Part shown: positions 35,887 through 44,762 of the stretch, in pieces
Layout of the letters: every line of letters begins with the position of its first letter
Numbering within the stretch: the first letter of the stretch is position 1
Assembly: GCA_047630275.1 (NCBI GenBank)
Contig: JBLHVN010000001.1
Coordinates: forward strand, 558,001 to 622,000
Direction of reading: 5' to 3'
DNA from: GCA-2720865 sp047630275
Lineage (GTDB): Bacteria > Bdellovibrionota > Bacteriovoracia > Bacteriovoracales > Bacteriovoracaceae
Length of the DNA: 64,000 nucleotides
The notes under the pieces: generated by a model
What the model was told of the DNA's origin: nothing
The model's database searches: none
What the model saw: only the letters and a program-made list of their open reading frames with translations
Position numbers and translations under genes: made by a program

Positions 35887-36300
35887 ATGAAACTGATTCT
35901 TAGTATAGCAGCCGTATTATTCACAACTCAGCTAATAGCAGCCCCTACAAGCCTTGAGAGCTGTCTGAAACAAAAAGACAGCCTAGATAGAGAGTATTGT
36001 CAGAAAAAGCGATTAAGAAGCATTAATAGAAGCTTTGAAAAAGACTTTAATAGTCATAAGGCAGGTTATTCTCAAGCGGAAAAAAATAAAGTGATAAGCA
36101 ATGTGGCCGCAAAGATTGCTCTTAAGAAAGCTCTTATCGAGCAGCTTCAAAAGGAGCTAAAAGTATCTCATTCAAACTTAGCCCGAGTTAAAGCTCACCT
36201 AAGCCATGAAGAACGTGCTGCTCTAAAGAAGAACAAAAAACGGGCTAGAAGAAAAGAGAAGAAAAAGAAGTTAAAGAAATTGTTTAAAAAGATATTTTAA
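35887..36300 (+). CDS. Small exported lysine-rich protein
   Basis: A signal peptide (cleavage after 'LIAA') precedes a helical, highly basic mature part. Two cysteines near the N-terminus ('ESCLKQKDSLDREYC') may pair. The C-terminus is a run of K/R ('KKNKKRARRKEKKKK'). A GAGGAA ribosome site precedes the ATG. The function is unknown; binding to an acidic envelope or nucleic-acid surface is only a guess. A strong terminator follows. Confidence 0.65.
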   Translation: MKLILSIAAVLFTTQLIAAPTSLESCLKQKDSLDREYCQKKRLRSINRSFEKDFNSHKAGYSQAEKNKVISNVAAKIALKKALIEQLQKELKVSHSNLARVKAHLSHEERAALKKNKKRARRKEKKKKLKKLFKKIF

Positions 36301-36301
36301 G

Positions 36302-36332
36302 AAAAAACGGGAGGCTGTTGGCCTCCTTTTTT
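36302..36332. terminator. Bidirectional rho-independent terminator
   Basis: GGAGGC (36310-36315) and GCCTCC (36321-36326) flank TGTTG. An A-run before and a T-run after let it serve both convergent genes. Confidence 0.85.
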
Positions 36333-36684
36333 ATATCCTGTTATTTAGATCAATGATCTTATCTTCGATCTTCTTTCTCATGTCTGAAAATGTATCAGCT
36401 ACTTCTTTAGACTCACCACCTAATCTTTTACTGAATTGGCTTAGAAGGATCTTACTCTTCATCGTAATCTCTGTAGAGATTGGACGGTGGTTTAATTCCT
36501 TAATGATGTCAGTTGATTCATTGATCAATTCTGAAAAGCTTAAGATATTAAAATAGTCGCTAAACTGTTTTTCGGCGTTTTTGTCTACTTGGCTCTCTGG
36601 AGACCAGTCTGCAAGAGAAGCCTCTTTAAGCTTCTTCCAATCATCCATCGAGACAACGTTTTCGTTTTTGTTGTTTTCCCTCAT
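36331..36684 (-). CDS. Hypothetical helical protein
   Basis: From ATG 36684 the 117-residue product is mostly helical, charged and without signal or membrane segments ('MDDWKKLKEASLADWSPESQ', then 'FSDMRKKIEDKIIDLNNRI'). I chose this start because GGGAGGG lies nine to ten bases upstream; the frame continues to another ATG at 36753 (140 residues) that lacks a ribosome site but may still be the start. I do not recognise the family. Confidence 0.5.
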   Translation of the reverse strand: MRENNKNENVVSMDDWKKLKEASLADWSPESQVDKNAEKQFSDYFNILSFSELINESTDIIKELNHRPISTEITMKSKILLSQFSKRLGGESKEVADTFSDMRKKIEDKIIDLNNRI

Positions 36685-36889
36685 CCCTTTTGACCCTCCC
36701 CAAGGCCTTAGTAATTTCCCCATATCAGGGGTTATGTCGCTTATTTTTATCATGGGATAGTTATGCGGGAGGGATTCCCTAACGACAACCGCTGACTCTA
36801 TGCCACTATACTATTTACAGGCTGAGGGTAGGACTTACATGGTAGTAACTGACTGATATTATTGTGACTAAATAGGACTAGTCTAACTT

Positions 36890-36918
36890 CTTCTTGCAGA
36901 GCCGGGCCCTGCAAGAAG
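36890..36918. promoter_or_regulatory. Strong 10-bp hairpin in a gene-free stretch
   Basis: CTTCTTGCAG (36890-36899) and CTGCAAGAAG (36909-36918) pair perfectly around AGCCGGGCC. No T-run follows on either strand. The gene-free region 36754-36954 otherwise shows nothing clear. Confidence 0.4.
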
Positions 36919-36954
36919 ATATGAAAGAAATAAAATATTCTTGGGAAGCTTTTC

Positions 36955-37740
36955 TTAGAGCTCGGCGTAGTCTCTCACTGAGGGAATCTCATCAATAAGT
37001 TCAAATTTCCAATCGATCGTATCTTGTTTTAGATTCTCTAAGATGATCTTTAACATAGTGGCAGATTTGGTGTTTATGTCATGCATGAGAAGGATGGTGG
37101 CCCGGTTCTTACTATAATGGCGGTAGATTCCTTGTAGGTATCCTAGAGCGCAGGACTTCGAAGAAACCCCTCGCTTCCAGCACTTCCAATCGGCATTATC
37201 ATTTCGGCTTCCGCTTCCTCCACCAACGTTCCAATAGATAGGTCCAACCGCTTTTTGTAAGCTAGGGTGGCTATTAACAGTGTCTGCTCTCCAGTTGTTC
37301 CAAACCCCTCCTGGGGCACGGTAAAGAAAGAGGTTATTCTGGGAGATATAGGGAGTGATGATCTCGTGAGTGGTCATCAATGAATTTATAAAATAGTCCC
37401 TAGTAGGAAAATCAAGAAGGTGAGAATAAGAATGGCTGGCGACTAAATGACCTTCATTAAACATTCTTCTAAGAAGGCCGCTCCTTGATTTTGCTCTAGC
37501 TCCTAAAACAAAAAAGGTGGCCGGAACCCCGTACTGACTTAGAATATCTAAGATCTCGTCGGTGACTCCATTAGTAGGACCATCATCAATGGTTATGTAA
37601 ATGGTATTTCTAGAAACACCTAGAAGCCTTTGTCCTGATGAATCAAAGGGAAAGGTTGTCCTTTCAGAGAAGATCTTTTGTTCAGCAAAGGCGCTAGAGG
37701 CCAAGGCGATTAAGACAATAATCAAGAGTGATGTTTTCAA
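36955..37740 (-). CDS. Secreted polysaccharide deacetylase (NodB-type)
   Basis: A signal peptide (cleavage near 'AFAE') is followed by a NodB domain. The catalytic base/metal aspartates are in 'TIYITIDDGPTNGVT', the metal histidines in 'HLVASHSYSHLLDF', the arginine motif in 'FLYRAPGGVWN', and the late histidine in 'ILLMHDI'. Such carbohydrate-esterase-family-4 enzymes remove acetyl groups from peptidoglycan or chitin-like sugars in the periplasm. In predatory relatives, peptidoglycan deacetylases modify prey walls; that link is inference. The start is TTG behind AGGAA. Confidence 0.87.
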   Translation of the reverse strand: MKTSLLIIVLIALASSAFAEQKIFSERTTFPFDSSGQRLLGVSRNTIYITIDDGPTNGVTDEILDILSQYGVPATFFVLGARAKSRSGLLRRMFNEGHLVASHSYSHLLDFPTRDYFINSLMTTHEIITPYISQNNLFLYRAPGGVWNNWRADTVNSHPSLQKAVGPIYWNVGGGSGSRNDNADWKCWKRGVSSKSCALGYLQGIYRHYSKNRATILLMHDINTKSATMLKIILENLKQDTIDWKFELIDEIPSVRDYAEL

Positions 37741-37870
37741 AGCTATTCCTTCTTTTTCAAGTGTTTAAGTCATTTCTGGCTTCTTGTACTTAGGGGGAAG
37801 GGAGGCTGTATTAAAGAGTGTAAATTTTCATCACTTTAAGAGAACATGATTGGTTTACTTGAGTTGGTGA

Positions 37871-38476
37871 CTAACTAGTCCTTTCAATCTTCTTTCTGCG
37901 GTTTCTTAGATAGAAGATGACGCCTACAACGGCGGCGATAGAGAAGATGATCACATTGAATTTCTTTACATACTCAATCACGGATTCTCCAAAGGTATAG
38001 TAGAGAGCAAAAAAGCTTATGCAGGAAATTGAGCAAGCGATAAAGTCTGCCACGCAGAACTTCACGGCGTTCATCTTTCCTAGTCCCGCCGTGAGAAAAA
38101 GTGCATTTCTTACGCCAAAAGGAATAAAGCGCCCAAGGATCAAGGTGATGATCCCGTACTTGGCATAGAATTTATTGATCTGTTCAATCTTCTCAGGTGG
38201 GGCCATGGATTTTAAGAACTTATTTCTAAAGATCTTCTCTCCTAAAAAGCGCCCCATAAATGCGTAGCAAATCACATCGCTAAGATAGGCCCCCGCAAAG
38301 ACAGCGAAGAAGAGGGGATAGAGTAGCTCTGGGTTTTTAGCTGCAAGCAGGGCTGAAGTGAAGAGCATGATATCTTCAGAGACTGGAATATTGAATCCCG
38401 CTAAGAGAAGAAGCCCAAAGATGATATACGGGGCGTTATTAGCATTGGCGTAAATATATTCTAAAGCAGCTTCCAA
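37871..38476 (-). CDS. DedA-family membrane protein
   Basis: The sequence shows the DedA/SNARE-associated (VTT) fold: 'LLLAGFNIPVSEDIMLF', 'GAYLSDVICYAFMGRFLG', 'ILGRFIPFGVRNALFLTAG' with the family's conserved F/G-R motif, and several membrane helices. DedA proteins act in lipid-carrier flipping and envelope homeostasis. I prefer the TTG at 38476 because GGAG lies six bases before it; the frame extends to a TTG at 38488, which lies next to the ahpC terminator. Confidence 0.85.
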   Translation of the reverse strand: MEAALEYIYANANNAPYIIFGLLLLAGFNIPVSEDIMLFTSALLAAKNPELLYPLFFAVFAGAYLSDVICYAFMGRFLGEKIFRNKFLKSMAPPEKIEQINKFYAKYGIITLILGRFIPFGVRNALFLTAGLGKMNAVKFCVADFIACSISCISFFALYYTFGESVIEYVKKFNVIIFSIAAVVGVIFYLRNRRKKIERTS

Positions 38477-38490
38477 GTCTTTCTCCAAAT

Positions 38491-38511
38491 AAAAAGGCTC
38501 CTAATGGAGCC
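38491..38511 (-). terminator. Terminator after ahpC
   Basis: On the minus strand GGCTCC-ATTA-GGAGCC is followed by TTTTTATTT. It ends the ahpC transcript just before the DedA gene. Confidence 0.8.
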
Positions 38512-38544
38512 CCTTTATTTTAACTTAATTTTGGATTGAGTAAA

Positions 38545-39150
38545 TTACTTAATTTTCCCAAAGTACTCTTGAGATCCAGTTGGATCAGGCTTCATAGAAT
38601 CTGCACCTTTTGTCCAGTTAGCAGGACAAACTTCACCGTGCTTAGCTGTGTACTGGAATGCTTCTACAAGTCTTAGGTACTCATCAACATTACGACCAAC
38701 ACCTAGTTGGTTAACTGAAGAATGTTGAATCACATCGTTTTCATCGATGATGAAAGTTCCACGAAGAGCAACTCCGCCACCTTCAAGAAGAACACCGTAA
38801 TCTTTAGCGATCTCTTTAGTCATATCAGCAAGTAGTGGGATTTGAAGCTCACCAAGACCACCTTGGTTTCTTGGTTGCTTGCTCCACGCTAAATGAGAGA
38901 ATTTTGAATCAACTGAACAACCGATAACTTGGCAGTTTAGAGCTGCGAATTTTTCTGATGCATCATTGAATGCTGTAATTTCAGTTGGGCAAACAAAAGT
39001 AAAATCTAGTGGGTAAAAGAAAAGGACTTTCCACTTTCCTTTAAAATCAGCTAGTGAAAGATTTTTGAAGTCTCCACCAACAAGGGCATCAGCTTTAAAA
39101 TCTGGTGCTGCGTTACCAACAAGACGTGTAGGGTAAGTTTTTTCTGACAT
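38545..39150 (-). CDS. ahpC: Typical 2-Cys peroxiredoxin (AhpC family)
   Basis: AhpC reduces hydrogen peroxide and organic peroxides in the cytoplasm. The peroxidatic cysteine C54 lies in 'DFTFVCPTEITAF' and the resolving cysteine in 'GEVCPANWTKG' near residue 175. The 201 residues match the eukaryotic Prx1-like branch. No ahpF is visible, so reduction probably comes from thioredoxin. It has its own promoter region and terminator. Confidence 0.95.
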   Translation of the reverse strand: MSEKTYPTRLVGNAAPDFKADALVGGDFKNLSLADFKGKWKVLFFYPLDFTFVCPTEITAFNDASEKFAALNCQVIGCSVDSKFSHLAWSKQPRNQGGLGELQIPLLADMTKEIAKDYGVLLEGGGVALRGTFIIDENDVIQHSSVNQLGVGRNVDEYLRLVEAFQYTAKHGEVCPANWTKGADSMKPDPTGSQEYFGKIK

Positions 39151-39429
39151 AGTATTCTCCTCTGTTAAAACAGGCTAAATTTGTCTTAGTTAAATCACGC
39201 AAAAGATAAAGCTTAATAAGGATATAATCAAGACATATGCGGCCATTAAGGGCCTGCCCAAAAGACTCAGGATTGACTCATATAGCCTTTTTACGCGGTA
39301 TAATGGCCCTTTGAACCTTGTTTAAAATTTCTATAATCCGTATGCTTTAAGGCTAAAGTTCGGTGCCTAAGTCCCCGAAAAGAAAATAGTAACTCTTAAT
39401 TTAAACAGGTTCGAGAACGGAGAAATTCA

Positions 39430-40047
39430 ATGACCGATACTAAAATGCACATTCCTAACCCTATCGTTATTGAGCAAACAGCTCGTGGCGAGAGACAATA
39501 TGATATTTATTCTCGTCTTTTATTAGATAGAATTGTCTTTTTAGGGACACAAGTTAACGATACAGTAGCTAATCTATTGGTGGCCCAAATGCTTTTCTTA
39601 GAGCAAAGTGACCCGGATGCGCCTATTCATTTTTATATTAATAGCCCAGGTGGATCTGTTTATGCAGGCCTTGGGATCTACGATATTATGCAGTATATTT
39701 CTTGTCCGGTTCATACTTATTGCTTAGGTATGGCGGCTTCAATGGGCTCGCTTTTACTAACAGCCGGAGAAGCGGGACATCGTTACGCTCTTCCCCATAG
39801 TAGAATCATGATCCACCAGCCATTAGGTGGGGCAAGAGGACAGTGTTCTGATATTCAAATTCAGGCAAATGAAATCCAAGAATTAAAAGATCAATTGAAC
39901 AATATCTATATTCAACATTCATCTATTGATATGACTATGGATAAGATTGTTGCTGAAACAGACAGAGATAATTATCTCTCTCCTGATAAAGCAATTGCAC
40001 TTGGATTGATTGATAACAAGATTGAAAAGAAAACTAAAGCTAGCTAG
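39430..40047 (+). CDS. clpP: ATP-dependent Clp protease proteolytic subunit ClpP
   Basis: ClpP is the barrel serine protease served by ClpX and ClpA. The catalytic serine is S104 in 'CLGMAASMGSLLL', the histidine H129 in 'SRIMIHQPLGG', and the aspartate near 178. The 205 residues have normal length. The gene sits 14 bases before clpX. The upstream region has a perfect TATAAT (39299) but only a poorly spaced TTGACT. Confidence 0.97.
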   Translation: MTDTKMHIPNPIVIEQTARGERQYDIYSRLLLDRIVFLGTQVNDTVANLLVAQMLFLEQSDPDAPIHFYINSPGGSVYAGLGIYDIMQYISCPVHTYCLGMAASMGSLLLTAGEAGHRYALPHSRIMIHQPLGGARGQCSDIQIQANEIQELKDQLNNIYIQHSSIDMTMDKIVAETDRDNYLSPDKAIALGLIDNKIEKKTKAS

Positions 40048-40061
40048 ATAAGGGAAGTTTT

Positions 40062-41372
40062 ATGACAAAAGAAAAAGGAAGCTACGGAAGTACCCTTCAC
40101 TGTAATTTTTGTGGGAAATCGCAAAAAGAAGTAAAGAAACTGATAGCTGGTCCCGGTTGCTACATTTGTGATGAATGTATCGAACTTTGTAATGATATTA
40201 TTTTCGAAGACTCGCAAAAGACTACGTCTAAAGCGGCCCTTGATAATGTACCTAAGCCCCATGAGATTAAAGAGCATCTTGACTCTTATGTGATCGGGCA
40301 AGATAGAGCTAAGAAGATTATCTCTGTTGCTGTTCACAATCATTATAAGAGAATTGCCCATAGTGGTAATGCTCGTAAAGATGATGGAGTTGAACTAGCG
40401 AAGTCTAATATTCTTCTTGCTGGACCTACTGGTTCTGGTAAGACTCTTATCGCTCAATCATTAGCTAAGTATCTAAACGTTCCTTTCGCTATCGCTGATG
40501 CCACTTCACTTACTGAAGCTGGTTATGTGGGTGAGGACGTTGAGAATATCATCTTAAATCTTCTTCAAAGTTGTGATTACGATATTGAAAGAGCAGAAAG
40601 AGGAATCATCTATATTGATGAGATCGATAAGATTGCTAGAAAGTCTGAGAATCCTTCAATCACTAGAGATGTCTCTGGTGAAGGTGTTCAGCAAGCCCTT
40701 TTAAAACTCGTTGAAGGAACAGTTGCTTCAGTTCCACCAAAAGGTGGGCGCAAGCATCCTCAGCAAGAATTCTTACAAGTAAATACAAAGAACATCCTCT
40801 TTATAGTGGCTGGTGCCTTTGTTGGTCTTGATAAGATTATCGAAAAAAGAATGACAAAAAAGCCTATGGGATTCGCAGTTGGTGAGACTAATAAAGATGT
40901 CGAGCAATCTGTAGTTGAAAAACTAGGTGGAATTGAATCAGAAGATCTATCAAAGTTTGGTCTAATCCCTGAGTTCATCGGTAGGTTACCAGTGAACGCT
41001 CTATTAGAAGAACTTGATGAGAAGGCTCTTGTATCAATTCTTACAGAACCAAAGAATGCTATTACAAAACAATACGAAAAACTCTTTGAGTTTGACGGCA
41101 TTGAATTAAGCTTCGAGCCAGAGGCCTTAAATGAAGTAGCAAGAATTGCTCTTGCTAAGAAAACTGGGGCAAGGGGACTTCGCGCAATCCTAGAGCAGAC
41201 TATGCTTGATGTAATGTACGATATTCCAAGCAACGATAAGATCGCTAAGGTTCTAGTTACTCATAACTCAATTCTAGGAAAAGAGAATCCTAAGTTAATT
41301 GAAGGTGAGAAGAAGTTTAAAGAGACTAAATCGACTTTGAAGTCTAAAAAAGACATTGAAACGGCCTCTTAA
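40062..41372 (+). CDS. clpX: ATP-dependent Clp protease ATPase subunit ClpX
   Basis: ClpX is an AAA+ unfoldase that delivers tagged substrates to ClpP. The N-terminal zinc domain has C-x2-C pairs ('HCNFCGKS' and 'YICDECIELC'). The AAA+ module has Walker A 'LAGPTGSGKTLIAQ', Walker B 'IIYIDEIDKIARK' and the pore-loop region 'AGYVGEDVEN'. At 436 residues it is typical. It forms an operon with clpP and is closed by a terminator. Confidence 0.97.
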   Translation: MTKEKGSYGSTLHCNFCGKSQKEVKKLIAGPGCYICDECIELCNDIIFEDSQKTTSKAALDNVPKPHEIKEHLDSYVIGQDRAKKIISVAVHNHYKRIAHSGNARKDDGVELAKSNILLAGPTGSGKTLIAQSLAKYLNVPFAIADATSLTEAGYVGEDVENIILNLLQSCDYDIERAERGIIYIDEIDKIARKSENPSITRDVSGEGVQQALLKLVEGTVASVPPKGGRKHPQQEFLQVNTKNILFIVAGAFVGLDKIIEKRMTKKPMGFAVGETNKDVEQSVVEKLGGIESEDLSKFGLIPEFIGRLPVNALLEELDEKALVSILTEPKNAITKQYEKLFEFDGIELSFEPEALNEVARIALAKKTGARGLRAILEQTMLDVMYDIPSNDKIAKVLVTHNSILGKENPKLIEGEKKFKETKSTLKSKKDIETAS

Positions 41373-41396
41373 ACTAACCAAAAAAAATATCAACTT

Positions 41397-41427
41397 AAAA
41401 AAGCTGTCATTGAGACAGCTTTTTTTT
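41397..41427 (+). terminator. Rho-independent terminator after clpX
   Basis: AAGCTGTC and GACAGCTT flank ATTGA, preceded by A and followed by at least six T. It separates clpPX from lon. Confidence 0.92.
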
Positions 41428-41581
41428 GGCCTTCCGAATCCCCCATTAATAGGGGGTTAGGGCCTTTCTAAACACCAATTCTTTATTGTTGTCTCACTTC
41501 GTCGGGAAATATTGACCGTAAAAAAAAGCTCCCAAAAAATCCTAACTTAGGGTTAAAATAGAGTATACGGTTCTTCCGATT

Positions 41582-41594
41582 GGACAAGATGTCC
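41582..41594. promoter_or_regulatory. Palindromic site in the lon leader region
   Basis: GGACAAGATGTCC (GGACA/TGTCC) lies 42 bases upstream of the lon start. The same 13 bases, inverted, lie upstream of the lipoprotein gene at 31126. Confidence 0.35.
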
Positions 41595-41636
41595 TGAATA
41601 TCTGGAAGACAAACCCTAAGTAGTACAGGAGGTACT

Positions 41637-44054
41637 ATGTCGGAGTCTAAGACTGAAACATCAAAACGATTTCCTCTTCTTCCTCTTAGAGACGTCATCA
41701 TCTTTCCTCATATGGTTGTTCCACTTTTCGTCGGTAGAGAAAAGTCGATAGCAGCACTTGAAGAAGCGGCCAAGAATAATAACGAATTATTCCTTGTTAC
41801 CCAAAAAGATGCCAGCGTTCTTAACCCTGATAGGGAAGATGTTTACGACGTAGGAACTGTCGTTAATATTATTCAAATGCTGCGTCTGCCAGATAATACG
41901 GTAAAAGTATTAATCGAAGGTAAGTACAGAGCGAACGTAACTGAATTTCATTCAAGTAATGAAGGCTACTGGGCCGACGTTACTAAATGTAAGCCAGCGG
42001 TTAAGGATCAAGTTAATCTTGAAGCTACAATGAGAAGCATCAAGAGTATCTTTGAGCAATACGTGAAACTTAATAAGAGAATCCCACCGGAACTTCTTAT
42101 GAGTATCTCATCTATTACTGATCCTTCACGCCTAGCTGATATCATTGTTGCTCATCTAACAATGAAGATCCCTGAAAAACAAGAAATTCTTGAAGCAGTA
42201 GAAGTAGAGAAGAGGCTACACCTACTCCTTGAGAAGATGCAGGGTGAAATTGAAATCATCAATGTAGAAAGAAGAATAAGATCACGTGTTAAAACTCAGA
42301 TGGAGAAGTCTCAAAAAGAGTACTACCTTAATGAGCAAATGAACGCGATCCAAAAAGAACTTGGTCAAAAAGACGATGGTAAGACTGACATCCAAGAGAT
42401 GGAAGAAAAACTTGAAGCTAAGAATATGCCTGAAGAAGCAAAGCTTAAGACGGCTAAAGAGATCAAGAAGCTAAAATCTATGTCACCAATGTCAGCTGAG
42501 GCTGCCGTTGTCAGAAACTATATCGATTGGATGATCAATCTTCCATGGAATGAGTACACTGAAGACAATAATTCTGTGAAGCACGCAAGAGAAGTTCTTG
42601 ATAACGGGCATTATGGAATGAAAGATGTAAAAGATAGAATTGTTGAATACCTTGCGGTTAGATCATTACTAACTGAAGAAGGAAGAGGAACAATCCTTTG
42701 CCTTGCAGGTCCTCCGGGTGTTGGTAAAACATCTATCGCGAAATCCCTTGCTGATTCACTTGGAAGAGAATTCCAAAGAATCTCTCTTGGTGGTGTCCGT
42801 GACGAGTCTGAGATTAGAGGCCATAGAAGAACTTATGTTGGTGCCATGCCAGGAAAGATTGTTAACGCTCTTAAAAAAGCGGGAACATCAAACCCACTTA
42901 TCCTTTTAGATGAAATCGATAAGATGAGCTCTGATATGAGAGGGGATCCAGCTTCAGCTATGCTTGAAGTTCTTGATCCTGAGCAAAATAAAAACTTTGG
43001 CGATCATTATATAGAAGTAGAGTACGACCTCTCAAAAGTAATGTTCGTTATGACAGCAAATGATCTAGGAGCAATCCCAGGACCACTTCGCGATAGAATG
43101 GAAATCATCCATGTCTCTGGGTACACACCTTCAGAGAAAATGCAGATTGGTAAACGCTACCTTTTAAAGAAAGCAACGAAAGGTAATGGACTTTACGATT
43201 ATAAAGTCACTATCAATGACAATGTTATGGAAGAGATCGTTCGAGGCTATACAAGAGAAGCAGGAGTTCGTGAGTTCGAAAGACTTATCAACACTGTTTG
43301 TAGAAAGATAGCCACAGAAGTCGTTGAGAAAGATCATGAAAAAGGAAAGAAGTTCAATGTAACTTCAAAGCAACTTCCAAAATATCTTGGACCTAAGAAA
43401 AGAGACGGGAAAGAGATTGAAGATACGCCGCAAATTGGACTGGTTAACGGTCTAGCTTGGACTTCAGTTGGTGGAGAGATCCTAAATATTGAAGTCATTA
43501 CTGTTCCTGGAAATGGGAAGATCCAGACAACAGGTAAATTAGGCGATGTAATGCAAGAATCAGCGAAAGCTGCTCTAACGTATGTGAGATCAATTAGCCC
43601 TCAGCTCGGAATCGATGCAGAGTGGTACTCCAAGAATGATATCCATGTACATGTGCCAGAAGGAGCGACTCCAAAAGATGGTCCTTCTGCCGGTATTACA
43701 ATGACGACGGCACTTGTTTCGGCCATTACTGGGATTCCAGTATTCCAAACAGTTGCTATGACTGGTGAAGTAACCTTGAGGGGAAGGGTGCTTCCAATTG
43801 GTGGACTAAAAGAGAAGATGCTCGCTGCTAAACAAGCAGGTGTTGACACGATTATTATTCCACAGCAAAACGCTAAAGACTTAGTTGAGATTCCAGAAGA
43901 AATTAAATCTGGTCTTACTATTCACCCAGTATCTCATGTTGATGATGTGCTCAAATTAGCCCTTGAGTTAACTGAACCAGAAAAGTTCATGAAGGTTGTA
44001 GGCCTTAAGGTTCTTAAAGATGAGACTCCTGGTGAAATGGGTGTTGCAAACTAA
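41637..44054 (+). CDS. lon: ATP-dependent protease Lon
   Basis: Lon degrades misfolded and regulatory proteins. The 805 residues contain the N-terminal substrate domain ('FPLLPLRDVIIFPHMVVPLF'), a helical linker, AAA+ with Walker A 'LAGPPGVGKTSIAKSLA', Walker B 'LILLDEIDKM', and the C-terminal serine-lysine protease with the catalytic serine in 'PKDGPSAGITM' and the lysine in 'GGLKEKMLAAKQ'. A strong AGGAGG site precedes the ATG. It follows clpPX, a common gene order, but has its own leader and terminator. Confidence 0.98.
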   Translation: MSESKTETSKRFPLLPLRDVIIFPHMVVPLFVGREKSIAALEEAAKNNNELFLVTQKDASVLNPDREDVYDVGTVVNIIQMLRLPDNTVKVLIEGKYRANVTEFHSSNEGYWADVTKCKPAVKDQVNLEATMRSIKSIFEQYVKLNKRIPPELLMSISSITDPSRLADIIVAHLTMKIPEKQEILEAVEVEKRLHLLLEKMQGEIEIINVERRIRSRVKTQMEKSQKEYYLNEQMNAIQKELGQKDDGKTDIQEMEEKLEAKNMPEEAKLKTAKEIKKLKSMSPMSAEAAVVRNYIDWMINLPWNEYTEDNNSVKHAREVLDNGHYGMKDVKDRIVEYLAVRSLLTEEGRGTILCLAGPPGVGKTSIAKSLADSLGREFQRISLGGVRDESEIRGHRRTYVGAMPGKIVNALKKAGTSNPLILLDEIDKMSSDMRGDPASAMLEVLDPEQNKNFGDHYIEVEYDLSKVMFVMTANDLGAIPGPLRDRMEIIHVSGYTPSEKMQIGKRYLLKKATKGNGLYDYKVTINDNVMEEIVRGYTREAGVREFERLINTVCRKIATEVVEKDHEKGKKFNVTSKQLPKYLGPKKRDGKEIEDTPQIGLVNGLAWTSVGGEILNIEVITVPGNGKIQTTGKLGDVMQESAKAALTYVRSISPQLGIDAEWYSKNDIHVHVPEGATPKDGPSAGITMTTALVSAITGIPVFQTVAMTGEVTLRGRVLPIGGLKEKMLAAKQAGVDTIIIPQQNAKDLVEIPEEIKSGLTIHPVSHVDDVLKLALELTEPEKFMKVVGLKVLKDETPGEMGVAN

Positions 44055-44081
44055 AACAGTTTTTAAATTTACCGAATATCT

Positions 44082-44106
44082 AAGGCCCTCTTTATGAGGG
44101 CCTTTT
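44082..44106 (+). terminator. Rho-independent terminator after lon
   Basis: AAGGCCCTC (44082-44090) and GAGGGCCTT (44096-44104) flank TTTAT, followed by TT. Confidence 0.85.
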
Positions 44107-44163
44107 AATTGTTCAGAATCCTAAGTAGTGTTAAAATATCTTTAAGCTCAAAAAGGATGATCT

Positions 44164-44625
44164 ATGAAGGAAGTTAACGATAGCAAGTTTAATATGTGGC
44201 GTGCCTCTATGGCCGTTATTTATTTAGATGGAAAGGTAACAAAAGAAGAAGAGGCTTGGGCTGAGTCGAAGATTAATGAGCTTCCTTTTAGTGATGCTCA
44301 AAGAGAGATCATCCGTAATGACCTTAAAAGTGGACTTAGCATAGACACAGTACTTCCTCTTATTACTCACAAGCCAGACATAGCCTTTCTTTTGCATCTT
44401 ATAAGAACCATAGGTCATATTGATGGCTGCTATGATGCAAGTGAAAAAGAGGCATTTCAAAAACTCGAACAGAGAATCATGAAAGGATTAGATGTGGAGT
44501 CCTTAGAAAAACAAGTCCGCACCATGGAAGAGCAATCCTATATTCCTAAAAAAGAAGAGATCGCCAATAAGAACTCAATTATTATGAGGACCATCAATAA
44601 TTTTAAGTGGTGGTTAAAGATCTAA
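44164..44625 (+). CDS. TerB-like helical protein
   Basis: The 153 residues resemble the TerB fold: 'YLDGKVTKEEEAWAESKINE' and 'IGHIDGCYDASEKEAFQKLE', each with D-G and a downstream acidic residue as in TerB's metal-binding repeats. The C-terminus is amphipathic and W-rich ('NNFKWWLKI'), perhaps touching the membrane. It is monocistronic between lon and the lipase-like gene. The function is unknown. Confidence 0.6.
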   Translation: MKEVNDSKFNMWRASMAVIYLDGKVTKEEEAWAESKINELPFSDAQREIIRNDLKSGLSIDTVLPLITHKPDIAFLLHLIRTIGHIDGCYDASEKEAFQKLEQRIMKGLDVESLEKQVRTMEEQSYIPKKEEIANKNSIIMRTINNFKWWLKI

Positions 44626-44742
44626 CACATCGTAATTATTGATATACTTTCTTGTGGTAAAATAAAAGAAGCTTAAGTGTCTAGCCATAGGAAACATAAA
44701 TTAAATATCTAGTAACCTTCCTTTTTTCTATAAACCTATACG

Positions 44743-44762
44743 CCTCACCTTTAAGTGAGGTG
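44743..44762 (+). promoter_or_regulatory. Hairpin covering the ribosome site and start of the lipase gene
   Basis: CCTCAC (44743-44748) pairs with GTGAGG (44755-44760), and the shifted CACCT/AGGTG pairing would cover the GTG start. The only Shine-Dalgarno-like bases are inside the stem. Confidence 0.4.

Noticed and set aside
39273..39304. TTGACT/TATAAT promoter for clpP
   Set aside because: Both boxes look right but the 20-base spacer is too long; kept only as a remark in the clpP entry.
39354..39381. Sigma-28-like promoter before clpP (TAAAGTTC, 12 bases, CCCGAAAA)
   Set aside because: The -35 part is good, but the -10 has two mismatches including the GATAA core; too weak for the group.
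40044..41233. Minus-strand ORFs opposite clpX
   Set aside because: Shadows of a strongly conserved gene.
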